Of a stretch of 64,000 bases of DNA, positions 35,017 through 45,594 are shown piece by piece. The notes beneath the pieces were generated by a model that did no database searches, was not told the DNA's origin, and worked only from the letters and a program-made list of their open reading frames with translations. The translations under genes and the position numbers were made by a program. Each line of letters starts with the position of its first letter. The first letter of the stretch is position 1. The DNA comes from Pseudomonas sp. MN1F (GTDB lineage Bacteria; Pseudomonadota; Gammaproteobacteria; Pseudomonadales; Pseudomonadaceae), in the NCBI RefSeq assembly GCF_009391885.1, contig NZ_VZII01000004.1, forward strand, positions 1-64,000, given 5' to 3'.

Positions 35017-35841
35017 ATGGGCACCCTCTCGGTCAACCAGAACAAACTGCAAAAACGCCTGCGTCGTCTCGCCGGCGAAGCCATCACCGACTACAACATG
35101 ATCGAAGATGGCGACAAGGTCATGGTCTGCCTGTCTGGCGGCAAGGACAGCTACACCATGCTCGACGTTCTGTTGCACCTGCAGAAGGTGGCACCGATCA
35201 AGTTCGAGATCGTCGCGGTGAACATGGACCAGAAGCAGCCGGGCTTCCCCGAGCATGTGCTGCCGGCCTACCTCAAGGAACTGGGCGTCGAGTACCACAT
35301 CGTCGAGAAGGACACCTACTCGGTGGTCAAGGAGCTGGTCCCCGAGGGCAAGACCACCTGCTCGCTGTGCTCGCGCCTGCGCCGCGGTACCCTGTACACC
35401 TTCGCCGATGAAATCGGTGCGACCAAGATGGCCCTGGGGCACCACCGCGACGACATCGTCGAAACCTTCTTCCTCAACATGTTCTTCAACGGCGCGCTCA
35501 AGGGCATGCCGCCCAAGCTGCGTGCCGACGACGGCCGCAACGTGGTGATCCGCCCGCTGGCCTACTGCAGCGAGAAGGACATCCAGGCCTACTCGGACAT
35601 GAAGGAATTCCCGATCATCCCGTGCAACCTCTGCGGCTCGCAGGAGAACCTGCAGCGCCAGGTGGTCAAGGACATGCTGGTGGAGTGGGAGCGCAAGCAC
35701 CCGGGCCGCACCGAGAGCATCTTCCGCGCCATGCAGAACGTGGCGCCGTCGCAGCTGGCCGACCGCAACCTGTTCGACTTCACCAGCCTGAAGATCGACG
35801 AGAACGCCACCCCGCGCTTCCTCGACGTGGTGAACATCTGA
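35017..35841 (+). CDS. ttcA: tRNA 2-thiocytidine biosynthesis protein TtcA
   Basis: A 274-residue tRNA thiolase that makes 2-thiocytidine at position 32. It has the PP-loop SGGKDS (about residues 47-52) for ATP activation and two CxxC pairs (CSLC near 122 and CNLC near 213), which bind the iron-sulfur cluster. ATG 35017 is preferred over the upstream TTG. It ends four bases before the next gene. Confidence 0.93.
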   Translation: MGTLSVNQNKLQKRLRRLAGEAITDYNMIEDGDKVMVCLSGGKDSYTMLDVLLHLQKVAPIKFEIVAVNMDQKQPGFPEHVLPAYLKELGVEYHIVEKDTYSVVKELVPEGKTTCSLCSRLRRGTLYTFADEIGATKMALGHHRDDIVETFFLNMFFNGALKGMPPKLRADDGRNVVIRPLAYCSEKDIQAYSDMKEFPIIPCNLCGSQENLQRQVVKDMLVEWERKHPGRTESIFRAMQNVAPSQLADRNLFDFTSLKIDENATPRFLDVVNI

Positions 35842-35845
35842 GGCC

Positions 35846-36517
35846 ATGCGCGATTACCAGTGGCTGCATGCGTATTGCCTGAACCGCTTCGGCTCGGCCC
35901 AGGCACTGGAAGCCTTCCTGCCACAGCCGCGCACGCCGGCGCAGCTGCGCGATATCGCTGACGACCGCTACCTGTCGACCCTGGCCCTGCGCGTGTTTCG
36001 CGCCGGGCTCAAGCACAGCCTGGTCGATGCCAAGTGGCCAGCGTTCGAGCAGGTGTTCTTTGGTTTCGACCCGGAGAAGGTGGTGCTGATGGGCGCCGAG
36101 CACCTGGAGCGGTTGATGCACGACGAGCGTATCATCCGCCACCTGGGCAAGCTCAAGAGCGTGCCGCGCAATGCGCAGATGATCCTCGATGTGGCGAAGG
36201 AGAAGGGCAGTTTCGGTGCGTTCATCGCCGACTGGCCGGTGACCGATATCGTCGGGCTGTGGAAGTACCTGGCCAAGCACGGCAACCAGTTGGGCGGGCT
36301 GTCGGCGCCGCGCTTCCTGCGCATGGTCGGCAAGGACACCTTCATCCCCACCGAAGACATGGCGGCGGCGTTGATCGCGCAGAAGGTGATCGACAAGCAG
36401 CCGACCAGCCAGCGCGACTTGGCGCTGGTGCAGCAAGCGTTCAATCAATGGCACGCAGAGAGCGGGCGGCCGCTGTGCCAGTTGTCGGTGATGCTGGCGC
36501 ATACCGTTAACCATTGA
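35846..36517 (+). CDS. DNA-3-methyladenine glycosylase I-like protein
   Basis: A 223-residue soluble helical protein (MRDYQWLHAYCLNRFG ... CQLSVMLAHTVNH). I recall Pseudomonas homologs beside ttcA carrying the name DNA-3-methyladenine glycosylase I, and the segment GLSAPRFLRMVGKDTF suits a helix-hairpin-helix glycosylase fold. The classical Tag zinc-site pattern is not obvious, so the activity is uncertain. It starts four bases after ttcA and is likely co-transcribed. Confidence 0.65.
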   Translation: MRDYQWLHAYCLNRFGSAQALEAFLPQPRTPAQLRDIADDRYLSTLALRVFRAGLKHSLVDAKWPAFEQVFFGFDPEKVVLMGAEHLERLMHDERIIRHLGKLKSVPRNAQMILDVAKEKGSFGAFIADWPVTDIVGLWKYLAKHGNQLGGLSAPRFLRMVGKDTFIPTEDMAAALIAQKVIDKQPTSQRDLALVQQAFNQWHAESGRPLCQLSVMLAHTVNH

Positions 36518-36523
36518 GTCCTT

Positions 36524-36542
36524 GGGGCCGCAAAGCGGCCCC
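36524..36542. terminator. Bidirectional hairpin after the glycosylase-like gene
   Basis: GGGGCCGCAAAGCGGCCCC is a perfect inverted repeat between the two convergent genes ending at 36517 and 36551. Confidence 0.65.
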
Positions 36543-36550
36543 CCCTGCAT

Positions 36551-37912
<1,362 letters not shown>

Positions 37913-37997
37913 GTCGGGTCGCATCCAGCTGGGTGTGGCGGCTATTCTAACCGCAGCGACTGACCTATTTGCTTGAAACTTCGAGAAGGATTGACCC

Positions 37998-38462
37998 ATG
38001 GCAAGGCGTCTGGCAGCAGTACTGGCCATCACCGCGAGCCTTTTGCTCGGTGGTTGCGGTGCCGATTACGGCGTGGACCAAGATGGCAAGACGGTAAAGG
38101 CGGAACAGATCGACGGGCACTGGGTAGTGCTCAATTACTGGGCCGAATGGTGTGGCCCGTGCCGTACCGAGGTACCTGAGCTGAACCAGGCGGCCAAGCA
38201 GTGGGCGGACGATGGCATCAAGGTGGTCGGGGTGAACTTCGATGGCCTGCAGGGCCCGGAGCTGAAGCAGGCAGCGCAGGCCCTGGGCATCGGCTTCACG
38301 GTGCTGGCGCAGGACCCGGCCGAGCGTTATGACCTGCCCCGCAGCGAGGCGCTGCCGGTGACCTACATCATCGATGACAAGGGCAAGGTGCGTGAGCAAC
38401 TGATGGGCGAGCAGACCCTGGAAGGGTTGCAGGCCAAGATCAAGGCCCTGAAAGGCGCCTGA
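37998..38462 (+). CDS. TlpA-like thioredoxin-fold lipoprotein
   Basis: A 154-residue periplasmic lipoprotein with lipobox LLGGC (cysteine ~20) and a thioredoxin fold with active site WCGPC (about 51-55). The cis-proline loop is in ALPVTYIID. It probably acts as a membrane-anchored thiol reductase in the periplasm. It is divergent from arsC with 85 bases between starts. Confidence 0.85.
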   Translation: MARRLAAVLAITASLLLGGCGADYGVDQDGKTVKAEQIDGHWVVLNYWAEWCGPCRTEVPELNQAAKQWADDGIKVVGVNFDGLQGPELKQAAQALGIGFTVLAQDPAERYDLPRSEALPVTYIIDDKGKVREQLMGEQTLEGLQAKIKALKGA

Positions 38463-38468
38463 TGCAAT

Positions 38469-38489
38469 TGGGGTCGCTGCGTGCGGCCC
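38469..38489. terminator. Hairpin between convergent lipoprotein genes
   Basis: GGGGTCGC and GCGGCCCC form a stem around a short loop, between the TlpA-like gene and the convergent META lipoprotein gene. Confidence 0.5.
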
Positions 38490-38498
38490 CAAGGATCT

Positions 38499-38903
38499 TC
38501 AGCCTTCTTCAGGCCAGAAGCGCAGCGGCTTGCCTTCGGCCGGCCAGAAGCGCATCTGTTCGATGGGCGACACATCCCAACGCTGAACCGTCTCCAACGC
38601 CTGCAGGAAGCGCTTTTCCTGCTCCATCAACGCCGGGGCACACAGTTTGCGGGTTTTGCCGACCTTGCCGAAGCTCAGGTGCTCACCGTCCAGAGTGTAC
38701 GGCGCAAACCAGTGGTTGCAGCCAGCATTGCCATAGGCGCGGCCATCACTGGCCAGGGTCAGGGTCAGGTGGCTGTAGTCAATCAGCGGACGTTCGCCGA
38801 TCCACTCCAGCACGTAGCTGCGTTCCTGCTGCAGCTTCGAAGGTTCGGCGGCGCAGCCGAGCAGGCCGGTGGCAATCAGCACGCCGGTCAGCAGATTCTT
38901 CAC
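38499..38903 (-). CDS. META-domain (HslJ-like) lipoprotein
   Basis: A 134-residue protein with signal peptide and lipobox LLGC (Cys17), followed by a META/DUF306 domain with GNAGCNHWFAPY and LCAPALMEQEKRFLQAL. HslJ-like proteins are linked to heat shock and novobiocin resistance in E. coli. It starts at GTG 38903, overlapping the upstream stop by four bases (GTGA). Confidence 0.82.
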   Translation of the reverse strand: MKNLLTGVLIATGLLGCAAEPSKLQQERSYVLEWIGERPLIDYSHLTLTLASDGRAYGNAGCNHWFAPYTLDGEHLSFGKVGKTRKLCAPALMEQEKRFLQALETVQRWDVSPIEQMRFWPAEGKPLRFWPEEG

Positions 38904-39337
38904 TCGGCGCTCTCCTGGCAACGCGGGCACAGGTGCTTGTGGCCACGGCTGGCCCAGCCCAGTTCGGCGATACGGGCGCTGGCAGCCGGCTGGCGGGCCG
39001 CTTTGCCGAGTTTGGCGTCGACGGCGAACTCGAAGTCCAGCACCGCGTCGCAGCTGTCGCACTCGACCTTCCAGGTGAGAATTTCCAGCTCGTTGAACAC
39101 CGGGCCACTGGCCACGGCAACCCACTGGCCGCGTGGGTTGATCAGGTGGCGCACGCTGTCCACGGTCAGGCGCATGGCCAGGTCCTTGCTGCCCTTGAGG
39201 GTCACGATCAGGACGTCGCCCTTGTGCATCGAGCCACCGTTGCCGGTCACCTGGTAACGGCCCGGAACCAGGGCGCGACACTCGATCAGGGTGTGTTGCG
39301 GGTTGAAAAGGGTGTAGCGGAAATCGTGCTCGACCAT
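38900..39337 (-). CDS. Conserved hypothetical protein with paired cysteines
   Basis: A 145-residue soluble protein. Its N-terminal ~80 residues form a beta-rich region (VPGRYQVTGNGGSM, KGDVLIVTLKG). Two CxxC pairs, CDSC (about residue 95) and CPRC (about 138), could bind zinc or an iron-sulfur cluster. I do not recognise a named family. It overlaps the META lipoprotein gene by four bases, so the two are likely co-translated, and it follows ldhA on the same strand. Confidence 0.75.
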   Translation of the reverse strand: MVEHDFRYTLFNPQHTLIECRALVPGRYQVTGNGGSMHKGDVLIVTLKGSKDLAMRLTVDSVRHLINPRGQWVAVASGPVFNELEILTWKVECDSCDAVLDFEFAVDAKLGKAARQPAASARIAELGWASRGHKHLCPRCQESAE

Positions 39338-39368
39338 GGGTCCTCCAGAAATGCCGCGTATCCTAGCA

Positions 39369-40358
39369 TCAACCGCTGACCAGATTCTGCGGATTACCCG
39401 CCGCCCAGCGGATGATGTTGTCCAGGGTGGTGGCGGCGATCGCGTCCAGTGCTTCGCGGGTCAGGAATGCCTGGTGTGCGGTGATGATCACGTTGGGGAA
39501 GGTCAGCAGCCGTGCCAGCACATCATCCTGCAGCGGGAGGTCAGAGCGGTCCTCGAAGAACAGCTGGGCTTCCTCTTCGTAGACGTCCAGGCCCAGGTAG
39601 CCGAGCTGGCCGCTTTTCAGGGCGTCGATCAGTGCCGGTGTGTCGACCAGCGCGCCACGGCCGGTATTGATCAGCATCGCGCCTGGCTGCAACTGGTTCA
39701 GGCTTTGCGCATTGATCAGGTGCCGGGTGTGCTCGGTCAGCGGGCAGTGCAGGCTGATGATCCGCGCCTCGCGCAGCAGGTCGGGCAACGCCATGTAGCG
39801 CGCGCCAAGGGCCTGCAGTTCCGGGTTGGGGTAGGGGTCGTAGGCCAGCAGCTGGCAGCCGAAACCGGCCATGATCCGGGCGAAGGCGGCGCCGATCTGG
39901 CCAGTGCCGACCACGCCGACGGTCTTGCCATGCAGGTCGAAGCCGGTCAGCCCGTGCAGGGTGAAGTCACCTTCGCGGGTGCGGTTGTAGGCCCGGTGCA
40001 GGCGGCGGTTGAGCGCCAGGATCAGGGCTACGGCGTGCTCGGCCACGGCATGTGGCGAGTAGGCCGGCACGCGTACCACCGCAAGGCCAAGGCGCTGCGC
40101 GGTGGCCAGGTCGACATGGTTGTAGCCCGCCGAGCGCAGGGCGATCAGGCGCGTGCCGCCAGCGGCCAGGCGTTGCAGCACCTGGGCGTCGAGCTCGTCG
40201 TTGATGAAGGCGCAGACGACCTCGTAGCCGTGGGCCAGAGGGGCAGTGTCGAGGGTCAGGCGGGTGGGCTGGTAGTGCAGGTCCAGGGTGCTGTCGCTGG
40301 CGGCCCGGGTGAAGCTTTCCTGGTCGTAGTGCTGGCTGCTGAACAACAGAACGCGCAT
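39369..40358 (-). CDS. ldhA: D-lactate dehydrogenase (fermentative)
   Basis: A 329-residue D-2-hydroxyacid dehydrogenase that reduces pyruvate to D-lactate with NADH. It has the nucleotide-binding GTGQIG (about 152-157), the catalytic Arg in NTGRGALVD, Glu in LDVYEEE and His in ITAHQAFLT. ATG 40358 (MRVLLFSSQHYD) is preceded by AAAGGA. It lies downstream of gacS on the same strand. Confidence 0.9.
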   Translation of the reverse strand: MRVLLFSSQHYDQESFTRAASDSTLDLHYQPTRLTLDTAPLAHGYEVVCAFINDELDAQVLQRLAAGGTRLIALRSAGYNHVDLATAQRLGLAVVRVPAYSPHAVAEHAVALILALNRRLHRAYNRTREGDFTLHGLTGFDLHGKTVGVVGTGQIGAAFARIMAGFGCQLLAYDPYPNPELQALGARYMALPDLLREARIISLHCPLTEHTRHLINAQSLNQLQPGAMLINTGRGALVDTPALIDALKSGQLGYLGLDVYEEEAQLFFEDRSDLPLQDDVLARLLTFPNVIITAHQAFLTREALDAIAATTLDNIIRWAAGNPQNLVSG

Positions 40359-40414
40359 GGTGAGAGTCCTTTGCAGTGCATGTCTTGGGTTGTGTGGTGC
40401 CATTGAGACCGAGC

Positions 40415-40450
40415 GCCGCGCGGGCGGCGCTCGATCTCACGGGCGCCGAA
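40415..40450. repeat. 36-bp dispersed repeat, copy 1
   Basis: GCCGCGCGGGCGGCGCTCGA and the following bases match 54811-54846 at 33 of 36 positions. It includes a CCGCGCGGGCGG palindromic core and lies between ldhA and gacS. Confidence 0.7.
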
Positions 40451-40459
40451 AAAATCCAG

Positions 40460-43219
40460 TCAAGCGCTCAGCCGCGCCTGCGCCGCCAACCGATTGATCG
40501 CCGCATCCAGCTCATCCAGCGCCTGCTGTGCCTGCGGGCTGTCCTGCTTGAGCAGTGTCTCGCTGCGCTGACACGCCGCACGCAACTGCGGCACACCACA
40601 ATAACGCGAGGCACCATTGAGCCGGTGCACCTGCTCGATCAGCGTCGCGCGGTCATCGGCCTCGCAGGCGCTGCGAATTGCCTGGCGGTCGCTTTCCAGC
40701 GACGCCAGCAGCATGGCCAGCATGTCAGCCGCGAGGTCCGGCTTGCCGGCGGCCAGGCGCAAACCTTCGTCCGGGTCCAACACGGGCAGCTCATGGCTGT
40801 CGCCATGCGGCTCGCTGGCAGGCTCCAGTGGCGACGTGCCCAGGCTCAGCCCGGTCCACTTCATCACTACCTGGGCCAACTGCCGTTCGCTGATCGGCTT
40901 GGTCAGGTAATCGTCCATGCCACTGTGCAACAGGGCGCGCTTCTCATTGGCCATGGCATGGGCAGTCAGGGCGACGATCGGCAGCGGGCTGCCACTCTGG
41001 GTCTTTTCCCACAGGCGGATCTGCTCGGTGCAGGCGCGGCCGTCCATGCCGGGCATCTGCACGTCCATCAGCACCAGGTCGAAGGGCTCGGCCTGTACCG
41101 CCTGCACGGCGGCATGGCCGTTGTCGACCGCCAGCACTTCGGCGCCCAGGTCTTCGAGCAACGTCTGCACCAGCAGCAGGTTGGCGGCATTGTCGTCGAC
41201 GCACAGGATCTTCGCCCGGCGCTGGCTACTGCCAGACAACCCCGGTTCGGCCTGCGGCCGTCGCGGTTGCACCAGTTCCAGCAACAGGCGGCGCAACTTG
41301 CGTGTGCAGGTCGGCTTGGACAGCAACTGCCCATGGCCGTTGGGCAGGTAGGGGTGGTACATCGCCTGTTCGGTGGTTGGGCACAGCACCACGCACTGGC
41401 AGTGCAGGCGCTCCAGTTGCTGGTTGTACTGGCCGAGCTGTTCCGGTGAAAGCGTACCGAGGTTGGCGCCGAGCACCGCGAACTCGAATGGCATGCCGGC
41501 CTGGAAGCCCGCTTGCACGCCGTGCAGCAACTGGTCATAGGAAGCGAACAGGCTGACGCTCAGGCCGCAATCCTCAAGCTGGTGCTCCAGAGCCTGGCGC
41601 GCCAGCTCATGGCTGTCGACGATGGCCACCCTGCGGCCCAGCAACGGTTGCAGCGGCTGCTCCTCGATGTCGTCGTGTGCCTTGGGCAGGCTCAGGCTGA
41701 TCCAGAACTGCGAGCCTTCGCCCGGTGTGCTGTCGACGCCGATCTCGCCGCCCATCTGCTCGATCAGGCGCTTGGAAATCACCAGCCCCAGGCCGGTGCC
41801 GCCGGGTTGGCGGGCCAGCGAGTTGTCGGCCTGGCTGAAAGCCTGGAACAGCGTGCGCACGTCCTGTGGTGACAAGCCGATGCCGGTGTCCTGCACGCTG
41901 ATGCGCAGCTGGGCACTGTCTTCGTGTTCGTCATCGAGCATCGCCCGCACGACAATGGTGCCTTCGCGGGTGAACTTGATCGCGTTGCTCACCAGGTTGG
42001 TGAGGATCTGTTTCAGCCGCAACGGGTCGCCGATCAGCGAAGTTGGCGTATCGCGGTAGATCAGGCTGAGCAGCTCGAGCTGCTTGGCATGGGCGGCGGG
42101 GGCGAGGATGGTCAAGGTGTCCTGGACCAGGTCGCGCAAATTGAACGGGACGCTGTCGAGCACCAGCTTGCCGGCCTCGATCTTGGAGAAGTCGAGGATC
42201 TCGTTGATGATCCCCAGCAGGTTGTCGGCGGACTTCTCGATGGTGCTCAGGTAGTCCAGCTGCCGCGGGGTCATCTCGCTCTTCTGCAGCAGGTGGGTGA
42301 AGCCCAGGATGCCATTGAGCGGGGTGCGGATTTCGTGGCTCATGTTGGCCAGGAATTCCGACTTGATGCGGCTGGCCTCCAGGGCCTCCTTGCGCGCCAT
42401 GTCCAGCTCGATGTTCTGGATCTCGATGGTTTCCAGATTCTGGCGCACGTCCTCGGTGGCCTGGTCGATGCTGTGCTGCAGTTCCTCATGAGCACCGTGC
42501 AGGGTCTCGGCCATGCGGTTGATGCCGCGAGCCAGTTCGTCCAGTTCATGGCTGCCCATGGCCGGCAGGCGTTCGTCGAGGTGGCCGTCCTTGAGCTGGT
42601 TGACCGTATGCTTGATGCGTGCGATCGGGTCATTGATGGTACGGCTCATGCGCATCGCCAGCAGCACACTGAGGGCCAGGCAGGCGAGGATCAGCAGCAC
42701 GCTGGTGAACAGGTTGCGGTAGCCGCGCAGCAACGTGCCGTCGTGGGACAGTTCGATCTCGACCCAGCCGAGCAGGCGCTCGGTTTCGGCCGGTACGGCA
42801 TCGGTGGCCAGGTCGCGGTGGTGGCCGAACACCGGCATCAGGTAACGGGTAGCGTCGTTGCCGGTGCGCTGCAGCAACTGCGTGCCGGTGCCGCCGCTGG
42901 GCGCCTGGTTGATCATGCTTGGCCCGGCATGGGCCAGGCGGCTGCGGTCGGGGGCGAGGAAGGCCACGGCGCGCACGTCGGCCTGCTCCAGGGTCTGCGC
43001 GGCGATGCGCTCCAGCTGGGCAGGCGCCAGGCGTGCCAGGGCCGGTGCGGCCAGCGGTGCCAGCTGCTCGGCGAGCATCTTGCCGCGCTGCAGCAGCTGG
43101 GTGCGCAACTGGTCTTGCTGCAGCCAGGTGAAATAGCTGCCCAGCACCAGTGCCATCAGGCTGGCTGGCAACAATGCCAGCAGCAGCACCCGGCTTCTGA
43201 TTCCCAAACGATCGAGCAC
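40460..43219 (-). CDS. gacS: Hybrid sensor kinase GacS
   Basis: A 919-residue kinase that controls secondary metabolism and lifestyle through GacA and Rsm small RNAs. It has two membrane helices (about 10-30 and 165-185), HAMP, phospho-acceptor His in LANMSHEIRTPLNG (about 290), ATPase domain (FSQADNSLARQPGGTGLGL), a receiver with Asp in LVLMDVQMPGMDG (about 715), and a C-terminal HPt with LIEQVHRLNGASRYCG (about 863). The start is GTG 43219, with AGGAGG upstream. Divergent from a response regulator gene. Confidence 0.95.
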   Translation of the reverse strand: MLDRLGIRSRVLLLALLPASLMALVLGSYFTWLQQDQLRTQLLQRGKMLAEQLAPLAAPALARLAPAQLERIAAQTLEQADVRAVAFLAPDRSRLAHAGPSMINQAPSGGTGTQLLQRTGNDATRYLMPVFGHHRDLATDAVPAETERLLGWVEIELSHDGTLLRGYRNLFTSVLLILACLALSVLLAMRMSRTINDPIARIKHTVNQLKDGHLDERLPAMGSHELDELARGINRMAETLHGAHEELQHSIDQATEDVRQNLETIEIQNIELDMARKEALEASRIKSEFLANMSHEIRTPLNGILGFTHLLQKSEMTPRQLDYLSTIEKSADNLLGIINEILDFSKIEAGKLVLDSVPFNLRDLVQDTLTILAPAAHAKQLELLSLIYRDTPTSLIGDPLRLKQILTNLVSNAIKFTREGTIVVRAMLDDEHEDSAQLRISVQDTGIGLSPQDVRTLFQAFSQADNSLARQPGGTGLGLVISKRLIEQMGGEIGVDSTPGEGSQFWISLSLPKAHDDIEEQPLQPLLGRRVAIVDSHELARQALEHQLEDCGLSVSLFASYDQLLHGVQAGFQAGMPFEFAVLGANLGTLSPEQLGQYNQQLERLHCQCVVLCPTTEQAMYHPYLPNGHGQLLSKPTCTRKLRRLLLELVQPRRPQAEPGLSGSSQRRAKILCVDDNAANLLLVQTLLEDLGAEVLAVDNGHAAVQAVQAEPFDLVLMDVQMPGMDGRACTEQIRLWEKTQSGSPLPIVALTAHAMANEKRALLHSGMDDYLTKPISERQLAQVVMKWTGLSLGTSPLEPASEPHGDSHELPVLDPDEGLRLAAGKPDLAADMLAMLLASLESDRQAIRSACEADDRATLIEQVHRLNGASRYCGVPQLRAACQRSETLLKQDSPQAQQALDELDAAINRLAAQARLSA

Positions 43220-43412
43220 ACTCGCCTCCTGTGATGTGCCTGGATGCCGTCGACGCTGCGACGGAACAATGCGGAAAGTTACTCCGCTGGCAGCGCTAAT
43301 GCACCCTTTGAATGTCATTTCGTTGCCTGGCCAAGGCGTTGGTCGCAGGGCAGTTGCCTGGAAGGAGAGCTTGCACAATAATCGCGTAATTGAGAATGGA
43401 TGGCAGTTGCCA

Positions 43413-44129
43413 ATGAATCCTGTAACTAATTGCGCGTCCCGCATCCTGGCGATCGAGGACGATCCTGTCCTGGGTGCGTACCTGCACGAAGAGCTTCAGC
43501 GCGGCGGCTTCCAGGTCACCTGGTGCCGCAATGGCCTGGATGGCCTGGAGGCGGCCGGTCGGCAAACCTTCGATGTGGTGCTGATGGACATCCTGCTGCC
43601 AGGCCTCAATGGCCTGGATGCCCTGGCCCGGTTGCGCCAGCGCAGCGCCACGCCGGTGATCCTGATGTCGGCGCTGGGCGCCGAGGCCGACCGCATCAGC
43701 GGCTTCCAGCGTGGTGCCGACGACTACCTGCCCAAGCCCTTCAGCATGGCCGAGCTGCAGGTGCGGATCGAGGCGATCTTGCGCCGGGTTGCCCTTGAGC
43801 GGCGTCATCAGCCTCCGCTGGAGGTTGCCGGAAGCGCGATGTACTTCGACGAAGGCCTGTGCGATGTCAGCCTGGGCGGTCAGCAGGCTGGCATGACGCC
43901 GAGCGAATACCGCCTGTTCGACATCCTTCACCGCAATGTCGATGAAGTGCTGAGCAAGCCCTTCCTTTATCAGCAGGTGCTGCAGCGCGGCTACTCGCGG
44001 CACGACCGCAGCCTGGACATGCACGTCAGCCAGATCCGCCGCAAGCTCAAAGGTATCGGCTACCACGAGCGGCAGATCCGCACCGTGTGGGGCAAGGGCT
44101 ACATGCTCAGTGCCGGCGAGGTGGAGTAA
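43413..44129 (+). CDS. OmpR-type response regulator (PirR-like)
   Basis: A 238-residue regulator with phospho-acceptor D59 (VVLMDILLPG), YLPKP lysine and a winged-helix output domain (TPSEYRLFDILHRN ... HVSQIRRKLKGIG). In P. aeruginosa the equivalent place, between gacS and cysM, holds pirRS, which controls uptake of enterobactin; no pirA receptor gene follows here. The kinase gene starts three bases later. Start ATG 43413 has only a modest ribosome site. Confidence 0.85.
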   Translation: MNPVTNCASRILAIEDDPVLGAYLHEELQRGGFQVTWCRNGLDGLEAAGRQTFDVVLMDILLPGLNGLDALARLRQRSATPVILMSALGAEADRISGFQRGADDYLPKPFSMAELQVRIEAILRRVALERRHQPPLEVAGSAMYFDEGLCDVSLGGQQAGMTPSEYRLFDILHRNVDEVLSKPFLYQQVLQRGYSRHDRSLDMHVSQIRRKLKGIGYHERQIRTVWGKGYMLSAGEVE

Positions 44130-44132
44130 GCC

Positions 44133-45500
44133 ATGCTCGATCGCCATTCGCTGTTCTGGAAGCTGGCCATCCTGCTGGTGGGTTTCTGCCTGTTGATGAT
44201 CGGCCTCAGCTACACCTGGGGCCGCCATATGGAAACCCGCAACGCCTTTCTCGACCCGCCGGCCCGCCAGGTGCTGCGCGACTATGCCAGCGACGCCGAA
44301 AAGGCCTGGCGCACAGGCGGGCGGGAAGGGCTGGACCGCTGGGTGGCGATGATGCAACAGCGTGAGCATGGCTGGATCGGTGTGCTCGACCTGAATCTGC
44401 GGCCACTGGACAGTGCCATGCTCGGCCCTGCGATCATGCAGCGGCTCACTCGCCTGCGAGGTGTCGACTGGCCGATGAGCCGGCGCAGCGTCGACCAGCC
44501 TTGGTTGCGCATTCCGTTCCCCGGTGCGCCGCAGCAGGGCATGCTGGTGATCGAGTTGCCGCAGCGCTTCAACCCTGGCCAGTACCGGGTGTTCTGGCAA
44601 ATCGTCACCAATGGCATCATCCCCGGCCTGTTCACCTTGCTGCTGTGTGTCGGCCTGTACCGCATGCTGATCGTACCGCTCAACCAGCTGCGCGAGCAGG
44701 CCAATGCCTGGCGTGCCGACCAGCTTTCGGCACGCCTGGATACACGTACCACGGCCCGCCACGACGAGTTGGGCGAACTGGCCCGGGCTTTCGATCAGAT
44801 GGCCGAGCGCCTGCAAGGTACCGTGGTGATGCAGCAGCAACTGCTGCGCGACCTGTCACACGAAATGCGCACCCCACTCAGCCGCCTGCGCGTGGCCTGT
44901 GATGGCGAGACTGACCTTGCGCGCCTGCGGGAGCGACTTGGGCGTGAAGTGGACGGCATGCAGCAGCTGGTCGAGAACACGTTGCAACTGGCCTGGCAGG
45001 ATGCCGAACGCGCGCCGATGAACCTTGAGCCGATTCAGGTTCAGGCGCTGTGGGACCTGCTGGCCGAAGACGCCAGCTACGAAAGCGGCTGGTCACCCGC
45101 GCGCTTGCGCTGCCAGCTGCCGGGCAATTGCTGGGTGCAGGGTAACCTCAATCACCTGGCCCAGGCCCTGGAGAACATGCTGCGCAATGCCATCCGCCAT
45201 TCGCCGGAACACGGCCTGGTGCGGTTGGGCGGGCAGCGCGAAGGTGGGTATTGGCATCTGTGGCTGGAAGATGAAGGCGGGGGTGTGGCCGATGAGGATC
45301 TGGAGCGCATCTTCGCGCCGTTTTCCCGGCTCGATGGTTCGCGGCCCGGGGATGGCGGTTTTGGCCTGGGGTTGAGCATTGCCCGCAGTGCCATTCAGCG
45401 CCAGGGTGGGACCTTGTGGGCGGAGAATGGCAAGGCAGGGCTCAGGCTGTGCATGCGGCTGCCGCTTCATGTACCCGCGAAGCAGGCGACAGCCTTATAG
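44133..45500 (+). CDS. Sensor histidine kinase (PirS-like)
   Basis: A 455-residue kinase with two membrane helices (about 10-30 and 155-175), HAMP, phospho-acceptor His in RDLSHEMRTPLSRLRVA (about 245) and ATPase motifs (ALENMLRNAIRHS, EDEGGGV, GGFGLGLSIA). It follows the response regulator by three bases. The signal is unknown; the synteny with P. aeruginosa pirRS is from memory. Confidence 0.87.
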   Translation: MLDRHSLFWKLAILLVGFCLLMIGLSYTWGRHMETRNAFLDPPARQVLRDYASDAEKAWRTGGREGLDRWVAMMQQREHGWIGVLDLNLRPLDSAMLGPAIMQRLTRLRGVDWPMSRRSVDQPWLRIPFPGAPQQGMLVIELPQRFNPGQYRVFWQIVTNGIIPGLFTLLLCVGLYRMLIVPLNQLREQANAWRADQLSARLDTRTTARHDELGELARAFDQMAERLQGTVVMQQQLLRDLSHEMRTPLSRLRVACDGETDLARLRERLGREVDGMQQLVENTLQLAWQDAERAPMNLEPIQVQALWDLLAEDASYESGWSPARLRCQLPGNCWVQGNLNHLAQALENMLRNAIRHSPEHGLVRLGGQREGGYWHLWLEDEGGGVADEDLERIFAPFSRLDGSRPGDGGFGLGLSIARSAIQRQGGTLWAENGKAGLRLCMRLPLHVPAKQATAL

Positions 45501-45594
45501 CTTGTGGCTATAGCGACCACAGATTGCGTGATATGGCCGGGAAGGGTTTGCCGGTATGATAGGCACCCCTGCCGTCCGGATTGTGAAATACGCC

